From positions 1-30,194 of IMG/VR virus record IMGVR_UViG_3300047377_000344: DNA of 30,194 nucleotides, one strand, 5' to 3'. Below are positions 21,317 through 29,319 of this stretch, piece by piece. The position numbers and the translations under genes are program-made. Under the pieces are notes generated by a model that was not told where the DNA came from, did no database searches, and worked only from the letters and a program-made list of their open reading frames with translations. This DNA comes from a virus. Positions within the stretch are counted from its first letter, which is position 1. Each line of letters begins with the position of its first letter.

Positions 21317-23771
21317 GGTCAACCTTTGAGTAATCTACACGGTAGTAGCCGTCTTCACCTATGAGTACGGCTGAAGGATCAACCTTAATTAATTCTTGAG
21401 CCATGACACCTTCAGTTGGTGCATCAACGCCCATGGCTTTCGCGGTGTCATTCCAATCCCATGTGTACCAACCAACACCCGGTTGAACATCATCAACCTT
21501 CATGACGTTTTCTTTCAAGCGAACATCTGACGGCATGAAGTTTGAGCCAAAGGATAACGCGCTCATGACTCGACCGGCGGTGCTAGGCTGTTGATAAGTT
21601 CCAACCTGGCTCTGTCCAGAGCCGAACCCAGTGGTATAGCCAGGCATAAACTGAGCGCCTTGGCCAAGGACATTGAATCCACGCTGTAGTCTCATGAACG
21701 GCTCATCAGCCATTTGAGTAGCGGCTTTGTACTGAGCATCAAGTCCGCGCTGCTGTATGCCTCTGCCCGCCGCGCCTAGCCCACCAAGTGTTCCTATCTG
21801 TCCGGTCAGCATGTCAAAGCCTTGTTGGCCTAGACCCGCAATACCTTGAGCCCCTGCGCGAGCTCCTTGTTGGCCAGCTTGGAATGCACTCAACGCATCG
21901 CCAAATGCACCACGAGTTGATCGATCAAGACCACCTGCTGCGCCAGCGATCCTGCCCATTCTGTCGCTGAATATGCCAGAGCCAAGTTGCTGGCCAGACT
22001 GGAAGTCTCTTGCCAAGCCAGAGGCGATATCTGCACGTTGACCAGCTAGGCCACCAATCCCTTGCTGTGCCTGCAATCCAAGAGCGCCACCTTGCTGTGC
22101 AAGTCTACCTGCCAACTCTTGAGTGGATATGCCTAGCTGTGCAGCACGTTGAGCAAGATCTCCTTGAGCTTGACCTGCTTGCAAACCTAATTGACCTTGT
22201 TGTTGAGCAAGTCTGCCTTGCAATTCTTGAGTAGATATACCTAGCTGTGCAGCACGTTGAGCAATGTCTGCCTGAGAAGTCAGGCCACTGAGCCCAAGCT
22301 GTCCACCTTCAAGCGCGCCACGTTGAGCTAACTGCTCTGCACTCAATCCAAGGTTGGCTGCTTGCTGTGCGGCACTAATGCCTGTCTGAGCGCCTGCTTG
22401 GCCCAGTGACCCGGTCAATTGTGCGGCTTGTTGTCTACGCCCTTGTGCCTGCTCAAACGCTTGCTGTGCAGCCTGTTGAGCTTGCTGGAAGCCTTGTGAG
22501 CGCAACTCAGCGCCTGTTTTAGCTTGTTGTTGCAGGACATTACGACCAATCTCTGCTTGTGCTATGGCACCACGAGAGCCGCCAAACGCGCCAGAGCGCA
22601 CCGCTTGATCACGGGCAGCAATCTTTTGTTGTTCACCCAGCCGTGCAATCTCAGCTTGCTGTGCATCAATAACTTGTTGTGTGAACGGGTCTTGGAATCT
22701 AGATACGGCTGATGGATCAAACTGATCACCTGTGCCTGCAAGACCAGCGATACCTTGAAGTGCAGTAGCTCTACCCATCTCACCGGCAGAACGGAGGTCT
22801 TGTCCTGCCATTTGTGTCTGCATTCTTGCTCGTTGTGCTGCATCTAATGCACCAGCTTGAGCACCGCCAACTTGGCCCATAATTCCTGAACCAGCGCGAC
22901 GCATAGCTCTTTGGCCAATACGAGATTCTCTGCCTGCACCGACTCCAGCCCCGCGCATACTACTCATTGCAGAGGCAACATCTCTGCGAATATCACGACC
23001 TGCAGCGCCCAGTCCCGCTTGGCCAATATCAGCCTCTCGTCCTGCGCCCCTAGCTGCATCCATCAATCCTCTTTGAGCAATCGCGGCCTCTCTGCCCATA
23101 CCTAGCTCAGCACCACGGATATCACCGGCAGCGCCTCTCATCATGGCTCTGGCACCTTGATCCATAAACTGCTGACCCATGCGTGGGTCATATGCACCTA
23201 TGCTTTGTTCATACAACTGACGAGCGCGAGGGTCTGCAAAAGCACCTGCAGAACGTGGGTCAAAACCACGAGCAGATTGTCTGAATAAGTTTTGAGCTTC
23301 TGTTAACTGTTGACCAAAGCCACCAAGGCCACCAGCGAGGTTACGAGCTTGTACTTCTAATGGCGAAAGACCAGCCACCTGCTGAACAGGTATCGGTATT
23401 TGCTGGCCAATCATCCCGTATTGAGGGTTGAAGTAAGCGTCTAGCAACTGACGGGAAGTTAACTCAACTCCGGGGGCAGCGTACTGTTGAGATGCCGAAG
23501 GTTGAACTACAGGAGTGCTTTCGTCTGTCTGCTGTTGTTTAGACTTGCCACCGGCAAAAGCGCCCACAGTCGCAAGAGCGGCAGGGATGAATTGAACAAA
23601 AGCTTCTGGCTGACCAGTCTTAGGGTTGATGGTCAGATCACCAATTGGCGAAGTCTTTCTTAAAATATCAACTTCTGCTGGGTTCATGTGAACCAGCATG
23701 GAGTCTCCGTAACGGCCTTGTTTGGCTAACTTCTGAGCCTGACCCTTCATTGGGTATTTGTTTTTAGCCAT
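21297..23771 (-). CDS. Gln/Ala/Gly-rich repeat virion protein with S74-like C-terminus
   Basis: An 824-residue structural protein. The N-terminus (GDSMLVHMNPAEVDIL, then TINPKTGQPEAF) is like a segment seen in many podovirus tail/internal proteins. Residues about 120-640 are a long Ala/Gln/Gly helical region with heptad-like and 36-residue repeats, probably fibrous or trimeric. The last 77 residues begin SDVRLKENV (748-756) and contain GVMAQELIKVDPSAV and DGYYRVDYSKV, the pattern of the S74/endosialidase chaperone domain that folds fibre trimers and cleaves itself before the Ser. The domain is shorter than in large tail fibres. Start coupled by TAATG to the preceding gene. Confidence 0.78.
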   Translation of the reverse strand: MAKNKYPMKGQAQKLAKQGRYGDSMLVHMNPAEVDILRKTSPIGDLTINPKTGQPEAFVQFIPAALATVGAFAGGKSKQQQTDESTPVVQPSASQQYAAPGVELTSRQLLDAYFNPQYGMIGQQIPIPVQQVAGLSPLEVQARNLAGGLGGFGQQLTEAQNLFRQSARGFDPRSAGAFADPRARQLYEQSIGAYDPRMGQQFMDQGARAMMRGAAGDIRGAELGMGREAAIAQRGLMDAARGAGREADIGQAGLGAAGRDIRRDVASAMSSMRGAGVGAGRESRIGQRAMRRAGSGIMGQVGGAQAGALDAAQRARMQTQMAGQDLRSAGEMGRATALQGIAGLAGTGDQFDPSAVSRFQDPFTQQVIDAQQAEIARLGEQQKIAARDQAVRSGAFGGSRGAIAQAEIGRNVLQQQAKTGAELRSQGFQQAQQAAQQAFEQAQGRRQQAAQLTGSLGQAGAQTGISAAQQAANLGLSAEQLAQRGALEGGQLGLSGLTSQADIAQRAAQLGISTQELQGRLAQQQGQLGLQAGQAQGDLAQRAAQLGISTQELAGRLAQQGGALGLQAQQGIGGLAGQRADIASGLARDFQSGQQLGSGIFSDRMGRIAGAAGGLDRSTRGAFGDALSAFQAGQQGARAGAQGIAGLGQQGFDMLTGQIGTLGGLGAAGRGIQQRGLDAQYKAATQMADEPFMRLQRGFNVLGQGAQFMPGYTTGFGSGQSQVGTYQQPSTAGRVMSALSFGSNFMPSDVRLKENVMKVDDVQPGVGWYTWDWNDTAKAMGVDAPTEGVMAQELIKVDPSAVLIGEDGYYRVDYSKVDRGQKQA
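22029..22352 (-). repeat. three tandem 108-bp repeats (36 residues each)
   Basis: In the 824-residue protein, residues about 474-581 comprise three units beginning LGLSAEQLAQ, LGISTQELQG and LGISTQELAG, each 36 residues. DNA copies are well matched between units 2 and 3 (for example + strand bases from 22117 and 22225, exactly 108 apart) and more diverged in unit 1. Confidence 0.85.
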
Positions 23772-24952
23772 TACGCTTTCCTCATTGCCTTTTCACCGGC
23801 ACGCTGTAGCGCATACATCATGCGAGCGCCTTCTCTGCGCTGTTCTTCTTTAGACTTGCCAGCACCCTCTAGCCGTCCAATACCTCTAACAGCCTTGGCG
23901 TTTACAACAAACTCACCGTCGCTAAGCATGGCCGGTATGTCATCAGATGTTTCTGTCCCTGGGCCAGAGATCGGGCCGTTCATGCGAGGAAAGTCAACAT
24001 CGCCGCCACCAGAAAAAGTCATTGCGTTGATTGGAGGCGTGGCATTTTCCATGGGATCATTACCACCCATTGAAAATAAATTTCTAATACCTTCAACATT
24101 AAAACCGCTTGCGGAAGACTTCTTTCCTCCACTTCTGATGTATTCAAGAAGCTCTTCACGAGTCATGTCTTCAAGGCGTTTTTCTTGAATCCCAGATTTT
24201 CTTTGATTTGCTTGATAGTTCTCAAGGCCTTGTTGAGCTAAACCACCTAATGCCTCAATGCCTCTGCCAATACCACCACCGATATCGCCAAGAGCATTAC
24301 CAATAGCACCACCAGCGCCAGTAAGAGCGCCTCCTATGCCGCTGCCAAGGCTGCTGAGAGCGCCCATGATCCCACCGGCAGACATATACATTGGCTCAAG
24401 CGATGCAATGCCGCCTTCAGCCATGCCTATGTAACCAATTCCTATATCGCCAATTTGATCAGCAACGTATTCTTGAATTGTGTTAAAAGGAGCAAGACCT
24501 TTAGATTCTCTTTCTCGGTTTATGTCATCCAAGAAACTTTGAGCATTAGCAAGCGGGTCTGATGGATCGAAAGTATCAACCTCTTCTTCATCTCCAACAG
24601 GTGTGCCGTCAGGATAAACTCGAATGGTTTCTGGCTGAGTTCCTGCAGGTACAAATCCAGCAGGCACTTGTGGGGCTTGAAGTGGCCCGCCAATATTAGG
24701 CGCCATTCTTTCGTAGTTCGCGTATTGAGCGCCAGGCATGCGTTGTAGTTGAAAAGAGCCCGCAAGAGGGTTGGCCATATTCCCAAGAAACGCTGATTGC
24801 GCCGTGGCGGGATTAACCCTTAGGGAGGCATTTAGTGTTTCTAAAGGACTAGCAGGAAACCTACCAAAGTCTGCTTGTGTGTAAGCTTTTTCTACGCCTT
24901 GACCAACCAACTGTTGGCCACGATCTATCCTTGCTGTATCACTTCTACTCAT
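23771..24952 (-). CDS. virion protein with LSDGEFVV motif
   Basis: A 393-residue protein. Near its C-terminus it has a GPGT-type segment followed by DDIPAMLSDGEFVVNAKAVRGIG, a motif characteristic of podovirus tail or internal proteins, then a basic helix (EEQRREGARMMYALQRAGEKAMRKA). The middle is a Gly/Ile zipper (SLGSGIGGALTGAGGAIGNA) that could span or perturb membranes, consistent with an ejection protein. Gln/Pro-rich N-terminus. The start ATG 24952 directly follows the preceding stop (TAAATG). Exact role unproven; I infer a virion-core/ejection component from context. Confidence 0.72.
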   Translation of the reverse strand: MSRSDTARIDRGQQLVGQGVEKAYTQADFGRFPASPLETLNASLRVNPATAQSAFLGNMANPLAGSFQLQRMPGAQYANYERMAPNIGGPLQAPQVPAGFVPAGTQPETIRVYPDGTPVGDEEEVDTFDPSDPLANAQSFLDDINRERESKGLAPFNTIQEYVADQIGDIGIGYIGMAEGGIASLEPMYMSAGGIMGALSSLGSGIGGALTGAGGAIGNALGDIGGGIGRGIEALGGLAQQGLENYQANQRKSGIQEKRLEDMTREELLEYIRSGGKKSSASGFNVEGIRNLFSMGGNDPMENATPPINAMTFSGGGDVDFPRMNGPISGPGTETSDDIPAMLSDGEFVVNAKAVRGIGRLEGAGKSKEEQRREGARMMYALQRAGEKAMRKA

Positions 24953-25279
24953 TTAACACTTCCACCTGCGTCTAGCTTGCCGTAGCCTTGAGTTAGGATC
25001 TTTCGCTGCTTTAGGAAACTTCTTCATTTGCCCAGCAGATCGAGCGCAGAAAGACTTCCTGCGCTTCGCACGTTTACCTGTGGGCTTGTCCTCCGTTACC
25101 GCCGTCTGGAGTTTACTACCAGGATTGGCCTTACGATACGCTTTTACACCCGCTTCTGTCATCCCCGCGCCTTCTTTTGTAGGGCGAAAATTCTTCTTAT
25201 TACGCTTTGGCATATTGTCGCGCTTGCGTTTACGCACTGCGCCGCCGTTTGAAAACTCTTCAGCGTAACGTCTAAACAT
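24953..25279 (-). CDS. small basic Cys-containing protein (DUF6321-like)
   Basis: A 108-residue, extremely basic protein. The core reads GMTEAGVKAYRKANPGSKLQTAVT, then KRAKRRKSFCARSAGQM and RRRWKC, which I associate with the DUF6321 family frequent in marine phage virion modules. The two conserved cysteines and the charge suggest DNA packaging or a virion DNA-binding role, but no function is established. The N-terminal FSNGGAVRKR shares the xxGGxV signature with neighbouring proteins. Start ATG overlaps the preceding stop (TGATG). Confidence 0.74.
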   Translation of the reverse strand: MFRRYAEEFSNGGAVRKRKRDNMPKRNKKNFRPTKEGAGMTEAGVKAYRKANPGSKLQTAVTEDKPTGKRAKRRKSFCARSAGQMKKFPKAAKDPNSRLRQARRRWKC

Positions 25280-25653
25280 CAGGAGTACTTAGTCTTCTTG
25301 CGACGGTCAGACATAATCGCGCCACAACCTCTATTGTTACGCCGCACTTCACCGCCGTTGGCTTTCTTTACCACTCTACGTCCTCTCGCAGAAGCAGGCG
25401 AAGTAAATGTCTTCACATTGGTAGGCTTACCGCCCACGCCTTGAGGCTTGGCTCGCTTTCGCTTTACTGCACTACGGCGCTCACCCTCAGTCATGGCTTT
25501 CGCTTTTGACCTAGGCACGCACTTTGGGTACTTACGCTTTGATCCTTTGGTCTTGGCACGCCCGCAGGCTTGAAACTTACCGTCTTTCTTCGGTGCTCCA
25601 ATATCTACCCAGTCGCCTTTCGGGCCTTTGCCAAACCAATCTTGTAGGCTCAT
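25279..25653 (-). CDS. basic protein, DUF5872-like
   Basis: A 124-residue basic protein with WVDIGAPKKDGKFQACGRAK, SKRKYPKCVPRSKAKAMTEGERRSAV and KPTNVKTF segments, which match the pattern I know as DUF5872, a family also seen in large eukaryotic viruses. Conserved Cys residues (C30, C45) could bind metal. The C-terminal 40 residues contain TSPASARGRRVV, identical to the next upstream protein, then ANGGEV and RGCGAIM. Stop overlaps the next start (TGATG). Role in the virion is inferred from position. Confidence 0.76.
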   Translation of the reverse strand: MSLQDWFGKGPKGDWVDIGAPKKDGKFQACGRAKTKGSKRKYPKCVPRSKAKAMTEGERRSAVKRKRAKPQGVGGKPTNVKTFTSPASARGRRVVKKANGGEVRRNNRGCGAIMSDRRKKTKYS

Positions 25654-25937
25654 GTCACGCCTGCCATCCTAGCTCTCTTGGCAACAAAGCCACCGGCATT
25701 CTTGCGCACCACTCGCCTACCTCTTGCAGATGCAGGAGATGTGCGGACTCTCTTGGCAGCTGCAGATGTCCCGCTACTCTTAGGCTTTGGCCCTTTGAAG
25801 TCTTTACGCTTTTTACCAGACGGGTCTTTTATCTTGCCCGCACAAATCTTGCTGGCATAGGCATTTGCGTAAGCTGATGGATAAACATCAAACTTACGCT
25901 TGGCTGCTGCTTTACCCCTTGGGCATAGTTTTGTCAT
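25650..25937 (-). CDS. small basic protein (KLCPRGKAAAKRKF family)
   Basis: A 95-residue protein beginning KLCPRGKAAAKRKFDVYPSA, then YANAYASKICAGKIKDPSG and KKRKDFKGPKP. The pattern recurs in marine phage contigs beside the DUF5872-like protein. The last third carries TSPASARGRRVV and NAGGFV, showing that it shares a C-terminal module with its neighbour. Coupled on both sides by ATGA overlaps. Function unknown; strong positive charge suggests a nucleic-acid-associated virion protein. Confidence 0.74.
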   Translation of the reverse strand: MTKLCPRGKAAAKRKFDVYPSAYANAYASKICAGKIKDPSGKKRKDFKGPKPKSSGTSAAAKRVRTSPASARGRRVVRKNAGGFVAKRARMAGVT

Positions 25938-26278
25938 GAACCTACACTCACTACTATATTGCCGTTAGTTATCACTTGAACCGAGCCCACAAGTGCTGTC
26001 GCTTCAAGCGGATCAGTGGTGTACGGTAACTCCTGAGATAAACTTATCCAGTTGTCACCATCGTACACCTGCAACACATTGATTGATGTGTTCCAAATAA
26101 TATCGCCTCTGTTGAACTTTAGCTCATCTCGCTGCGTTCTGTTAAACAAAGGCGTTGCGTCTGGATCAAGAGAGTCCAAACTCAATTCTAATAAGCGCAC
26201 AGTTCGATTGAACGTCCCGCCATCGACCATCTGGCCATTTTGAACAAAGGGCAAACGACCTTGTAATACTTTGCTCAT
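25934..26278 (-). CDS. small virion-module protein, unknown
   Basis: A 114-residue, neutral to acidic, mainly beta protein (QGRLPFVQNGQMVDGG; RGDIIWNTSINVLQVYDGDNWISL). Unlike its three downstream neighbours it is not basic. The segment WNTSINVLQVYDGDNW resembles short beta strands found in phage fibre or connector-tip proteins. It sits between the tail nozzle-like gene and the basic proteins, with ATGA overlaps on both sides. I do not recognise a named family. Confidence 0.7.
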   Translation of the reverse strand: MSKVLQGRLPFVQNGQMVDGGTFNRTVRLLELSLDSLDPDATPLFNRTQRDELKFNRGDIIWNTSINVLQVYDGDNWISLSQELPYTTDPLEATALVGSVQVITNGNIVVSVGS

Positions 26279-28170
26279 CGCCTGCCGTTTGGTTGCACAT
26301 CTAGTCGAGTGCCGCCAATCCTGAACCCAAGGCCAAGCCTCACATCTGTTGTTCCGTCATCATCAGACTCAAATCGTACAACCGCCTGCCTGCCACGAGC
26401 TCTTGCATCAATCTTTGTGGTGCTGTTGGTAAAAGCTGTGGTTTGATCAGTGGTCAATGAGTCGCCGGGGAAGTTGCGCGCTTTAATGACAAAGTTCATC
26501 GTCTGATCAGAACCGCCGTCACCTGTGAACTTAACGTCTGGTATGCACCTGCGAATAAACTGAAACTCTTCGCCATCACCTAAGTCAAAATCTGCGCTTT
26601 CAATGAAGACGTTGTCCATGGGAGAGCCGTCGTTATCAAAGCCAGTCTCGTGCGAGTAAACATAGTTACTAGTACCATCGCTTCCTGCTGCACGAGGAAA
26701 GCTTTCAAGACCTTCATCAAGCCATGCTGTCCTAGATAGGTTGCCTATGGCCCAAGTTTGCTCAACGTAGTTGTAGGTAACATATCGGTCAATTACCGTA
26801 TTCGTGCCAGAGCAGTAGAACCAACCTACCTCATCAAACTGCTTGTTCACGAAAGCAAACACCTGAAACGCTTGGCCCTCATTGAAGTCATCAAATACAT
26901 AAGACCTGACACTGCATGGCACAGACTGAACGGCGCCTTGGTATGAGTAGAACCCTTTCTTGTCCATCCAAAACACACCAGCAGGCGTGTTGATTGGAGC
27001 ATTCGGGCCAATAAGACTGACGCCCTCGTTGATTAGATTCAGACCAAAGGTGAGAGGCGCGCCGATAAACTGCAAGCTATAGAGCGCAACATCAGTCCAT
27101 ACAAGTGTCTCTTGTCTAGCTCGCAAGCCACCAATAATCTGTGATCCTGCTGAACAGCGCAGGGAGCCTGCGGTATTAGTCGCCGTAGGAAACCACTCTG
27201 CTGGGTTTTCTTGGTCAGAGAAAGCAATCAGCAAAGGGTCTATTGACCCGGTTCTTGCCGTTGCAGAATCATTGATTGGGTCTGCGCCAAGCGCAATAAC
27301 ATGCCTATCTACGTCGGATACCAGTACTTGCAAGGCGGCGGTGGGTGTGAAGTTAGCCCCCGACAAAGTTGAGATGTTGACAGCCCTATCTGTACCGAGC
27401 GTCTTTGCGCTGGTATCCCAGTAATAGATACCACCTGCTCGCACATTTGATATCAAGTCTTCGCCAAAGCTGTCCATAGACCAGAGTCGCAGCTGGTTCA
27501 AAGCACTCAGTGAGCTTGCAGAACCCCAGCCACCAGCGCCCCATGTTCCTGCGCCCCAACCAGAGCCAGCAACAAACACATCAAGGCCTACGTTGATCTG
27601 GTATGCACCCACTGTTGAGCTACCGCCATTACCACTATCGCTGCTGTTAGCAGTTACCGTTGCACCAGAGGTATCTTTAGCTGTAATGACATACACGCTA
27701 GTGCTGGTAATAGAATCGATCTCATACTCTTGATTCAATACGGCAGCAACTACATTACCGCCAAGTGATGCGGCATCAGAAAAAGTTACAAAGTCGCCTT
27801 TGGCTGCACCATGAGCAGTGTCAGTCACGTTGATTGAACTTGACCCATCCGTTGCACCAAACGTCACATCGCCTGCAGATGTAGTAGATCGTATAGGTGT
27901 GATGTCGTTGTAGTTTGCGCCTGATTGTATGTAGAGCTTGGTGCGAGTGCCTAAGCCCAGAAGCTTGGTGCCAGCCAGAGAAGTCCATCCAAACAGCTTT
28001 CTGCCTGTGCCATTGAATGAAGCGGTAACAAACTTAACCCAGCCGCCTATCTTTTCAGGCAAACCTTTGCGGAATCGAACAAGATTACCGTCAAACCATC
28101 CGCCTTCAGCGGTGTAGTCGGTGCCCTCTTTGTTGATGCCAGGGTTAAATATGTACTTCTGCAGAGGCAT
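26275..28170 (-). CDS. tail nozzle/hub-like structural protein (P22 gp10-like architecture)
   Basis: A 631-residue beta-rich protein. The N-terminus FNPGINKEGTDYTAEGGWFDGNLVRFRKGLPEKIGGW is a pattern I associate with tail hub proteins of marine podoviruses. The middle holds WGAGTWGAGGWG and, further on, VSDVDRHVIALGADP, LVWTDVALYSLQFIG and VFWMDKKGFYSYQG, which fit the blade repeats of the P22 gp10 tail-stabilisation (nozzle) beta-propeller; a C-terminal beta domain carries IRRCIPDVKF. It would seal the portal and attach to the tail tip. A Ser/Asp/Gly-rich insert (about residues 95-190) resembles a surface domain. The remote gp10 relation is inferred, not demonstrated. Confidence 0.68.
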   Translation of the reverse strand: MPLQKYIFNPGINKEGTDYTAEGGWFDGNLVRFRKGLPEKIGGWVKFVTASFNGTGRKLFGWTSLAGTKLLGLGTRTKLYIQSGANYNDITPIRSTTSAGDVTFGATDGSSSINVTDTAHGAAKGDFVTFSDAASLGGNVVAAVLNQEYEIDSITSTSVYVITAKDTSGATVTANSSDSGNGGSSTVGAYQINVGLDVFVAGSGWGAGTWGAGGWGSASSLSALNQLRLWSMDSFGEDLISNVRAGGIYYWDTSAKTLGTDRAVNISTLSGANFTPTAALQVLVSDVDRHVIALGADPINDSATARTGSIDPLLIAFSDQENPAEWFPTATNTAGSLRCSAGSQIIGGLRARQETLVWTDVALYSLQFIGAPLTFGLNLINEGVSLIGPNAPINTPAGVFWMDKKGFYSYQGAVQSVPCSVRSYVFDDFNEGQAFQVFAFVNKQFDEVGWFYCSGTNTVIDRYVTYNYVEQTWAIGNLSRTAWLDEGLESFPRAAGSDGTSNYVYSHETGFDNDGSPMDNVFIESADFDLGDGEEFQFIRRCIPDVKFTGDGGSDQTMNFVIKARNFPGDSLTTDQTTAFTNSTTKIDARARGRQAVVRFESDDDGTTDVRLGLGFRIGGTRLDVQPNGRR

Positions 28171-28172
28171 TA

Positions 28173-28604
28173 CTAATATTCACCTGTGCGTATAAGCTCA
28201 GTGACTTCTATTGCACGATCACCCACCTGACTTGCCCATCTGCTATCCATAAACTCATCAGCAGCTACATCGTACTGCTCACGGGACATAGCTTCTAGGG
28301 CTTTGACAAACCCACGCAGCCTGGTCAGACCAAGGTTGAAGCACAGGTTTATCATGGCGTCTCGTCTGGGTTGAGTAAGATCTTCATACCAGTCATATGC
28401 AGCAGCCAGTTCTTCATCACAACGCTTTATATCGTTTGACAGCAGATATTCGATCTCATCGTCAGACAAACCGATACCACCATCTTCGTCAATGCAGCGC
28501 CCGACACCAATCGTGGTCTTGTCGGCTGTACACTGATAGGCGAAAGCCTTTACACCCTCATGCCGCTTCAATGTATCTACTAACTGGCCCATAAACGTCA
28601 CCAT
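28173..28604 (-). CDS. GH24 T4-type lysozyme (endolysin) with Cys in the catalytic triad
   Basis: A 143-residue muramidase that cuts peptidoglycan for host lysis. The signature KRHEG, eight residues, then C and T in TTIGVGR aligns with T4 lysozyme E11, D20 and T26 as E16, C25 and T31. A Cys at the Asp20 position is known to support activity in T4 lysozyme variants and occurs in some natural endolysins. Further landmarks are LTQPRRDAMINLCFNLG and the C-terminal SRWASQVGDRA. No signal peptide is present, so it needs the adjacent holin. An in-frame ATG four codons in (28592) with GGTGA upstream is an alternative start. Confidence 0.88.
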   Translation of the reverse strand: MVTFMGQLVDTLKRHEGVKAFAYQCTADKTTIGVGRCIDEDGGIGLSDDEIEYLLSNDIKRCDEELAAAYDWYEDLTQPRRDAMINLCFNLGLTRLRGFVKALEAMSREQYDVAADEFMDSRWASQVGDRAIEVTELIRTGEY

Positions 28605-28988
28605 CTACTTTTCCCGTGCTACTTGGTTGACCTTCTCGTAGCTTCTCATTGCTCCGAGACCTAACATCCCCATCATAACGGGCACAAGAAGTGTTGTATC
28701 TACCTCTGGCACATCTACCCAGATGCCTAATATGTTTACGATGATGGTGTTGTAGAGCAGACCAAACGCAGAGATCCATCCAATGCAAGGACGCCACCCA
28801 GCTACAAATAACGACTTATGTGCAGCTTCCATCTTATTGATTTCAAGCTGGCCCTTGAGTGCTTCCTGCGCGTGGCGCTCTGACATAGTTGCGATCTCGT
28901 GTGCCAGCGCATTCTTCTGATCCTTGTCCTCGATGAACTTATCCAACAGCCCTGTAACCGGCCCGATCAGTTGTCCTACCAAACTCAT
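28605..28988 (-). CDS. holin of the GTA 3-TM type
   Basis: A 127-residue protein. Residues 17-58 are a charged helix (FIEDKDQKNALAHEIATMSERHAQEALKG), followed by SLFVAGWRPCIGW (59-71), a hydrophobic segment (72-90) and a second one (98-114), ending in a basic tail. The FVAGWRPxIGW signature is typical of the holin_3TM family found in gene-transfer agents and phages of alphaproteobacteria. It would permeabilise the inner membrane for the lysozyme encoded directly downstream. Confidence 0.85.
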   Translation of the reverse strand: MSLVGQLIGPVTGLLDKFIEDKDQKNALAHEIATMSERHAQEALKGQLEINKMEAAHKSLFVAGWRPCIGWISAFGLLYNTIIVNILGIWVDVPEVDTTLLVPVMMGMLGLGAMRSYEKVNQVAREK

Positions 28989-28991
28989 AAT

Positions 28992-29318
28992 CTATTTCCT
29001 ATTTGACCATGCTTGTGCGCCAAAAAACGCAGCTAGGATGCCTGCAACACTCACAAAATAAACTGCTGCCATATCACCCAAGATGCTAGCGGCTTGATTC
29101 ATCCCAAAGAACTCACTAACAACCACAAGGCTTGGGTAGAGCAACATTCCCCATAGCGCAAACCAACTCATGGCACGTTGAGCATCTGCTCGTTCATGCT
29201 GTAGCCGCAGTTCCTGCAACTCCTTGCTCGTCTGTAACTCTTCATCGGTGACGATGCCATCACCATCTGCGTCGTATTCGGCGTACTCACTGCCGTCTTC
29301 TAAGCGTTTTGCTGCCAT
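28992..29318 (-). CDS. EF-hand membrane protein in the lysis cassette
   Basis: A 108-residue protein with a canonical EF-hand loop DADGDGIVTDEE (residues 16-27: D16, D18, D20, I22, E27), a charged helix (28-49) and two membrane spans (about 50-70 and 84-103). It probably senses or binds calcium near the inner membrane. ATG 29318 was chosen since it lies one base after the preceding stop (TGATATG); starting further upstream at 29363 would add 15 residues that overlap that gene. The position between holin and other small membrane proteins suggests a lysis accessory or antiholin role (inference). Confidence 0.76.
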   Translation of the reverse strand: MAAKRLEDGSEYAEYDADGDGIVTDEELQTSKELQELRLQHERADAQRAMSWFALWGMLLYPSLVVVSEFFGMNQAASILGDMAAVYFVSVAGILAAFFGAQAWSNRK

Positions 29319-29319
29319 A

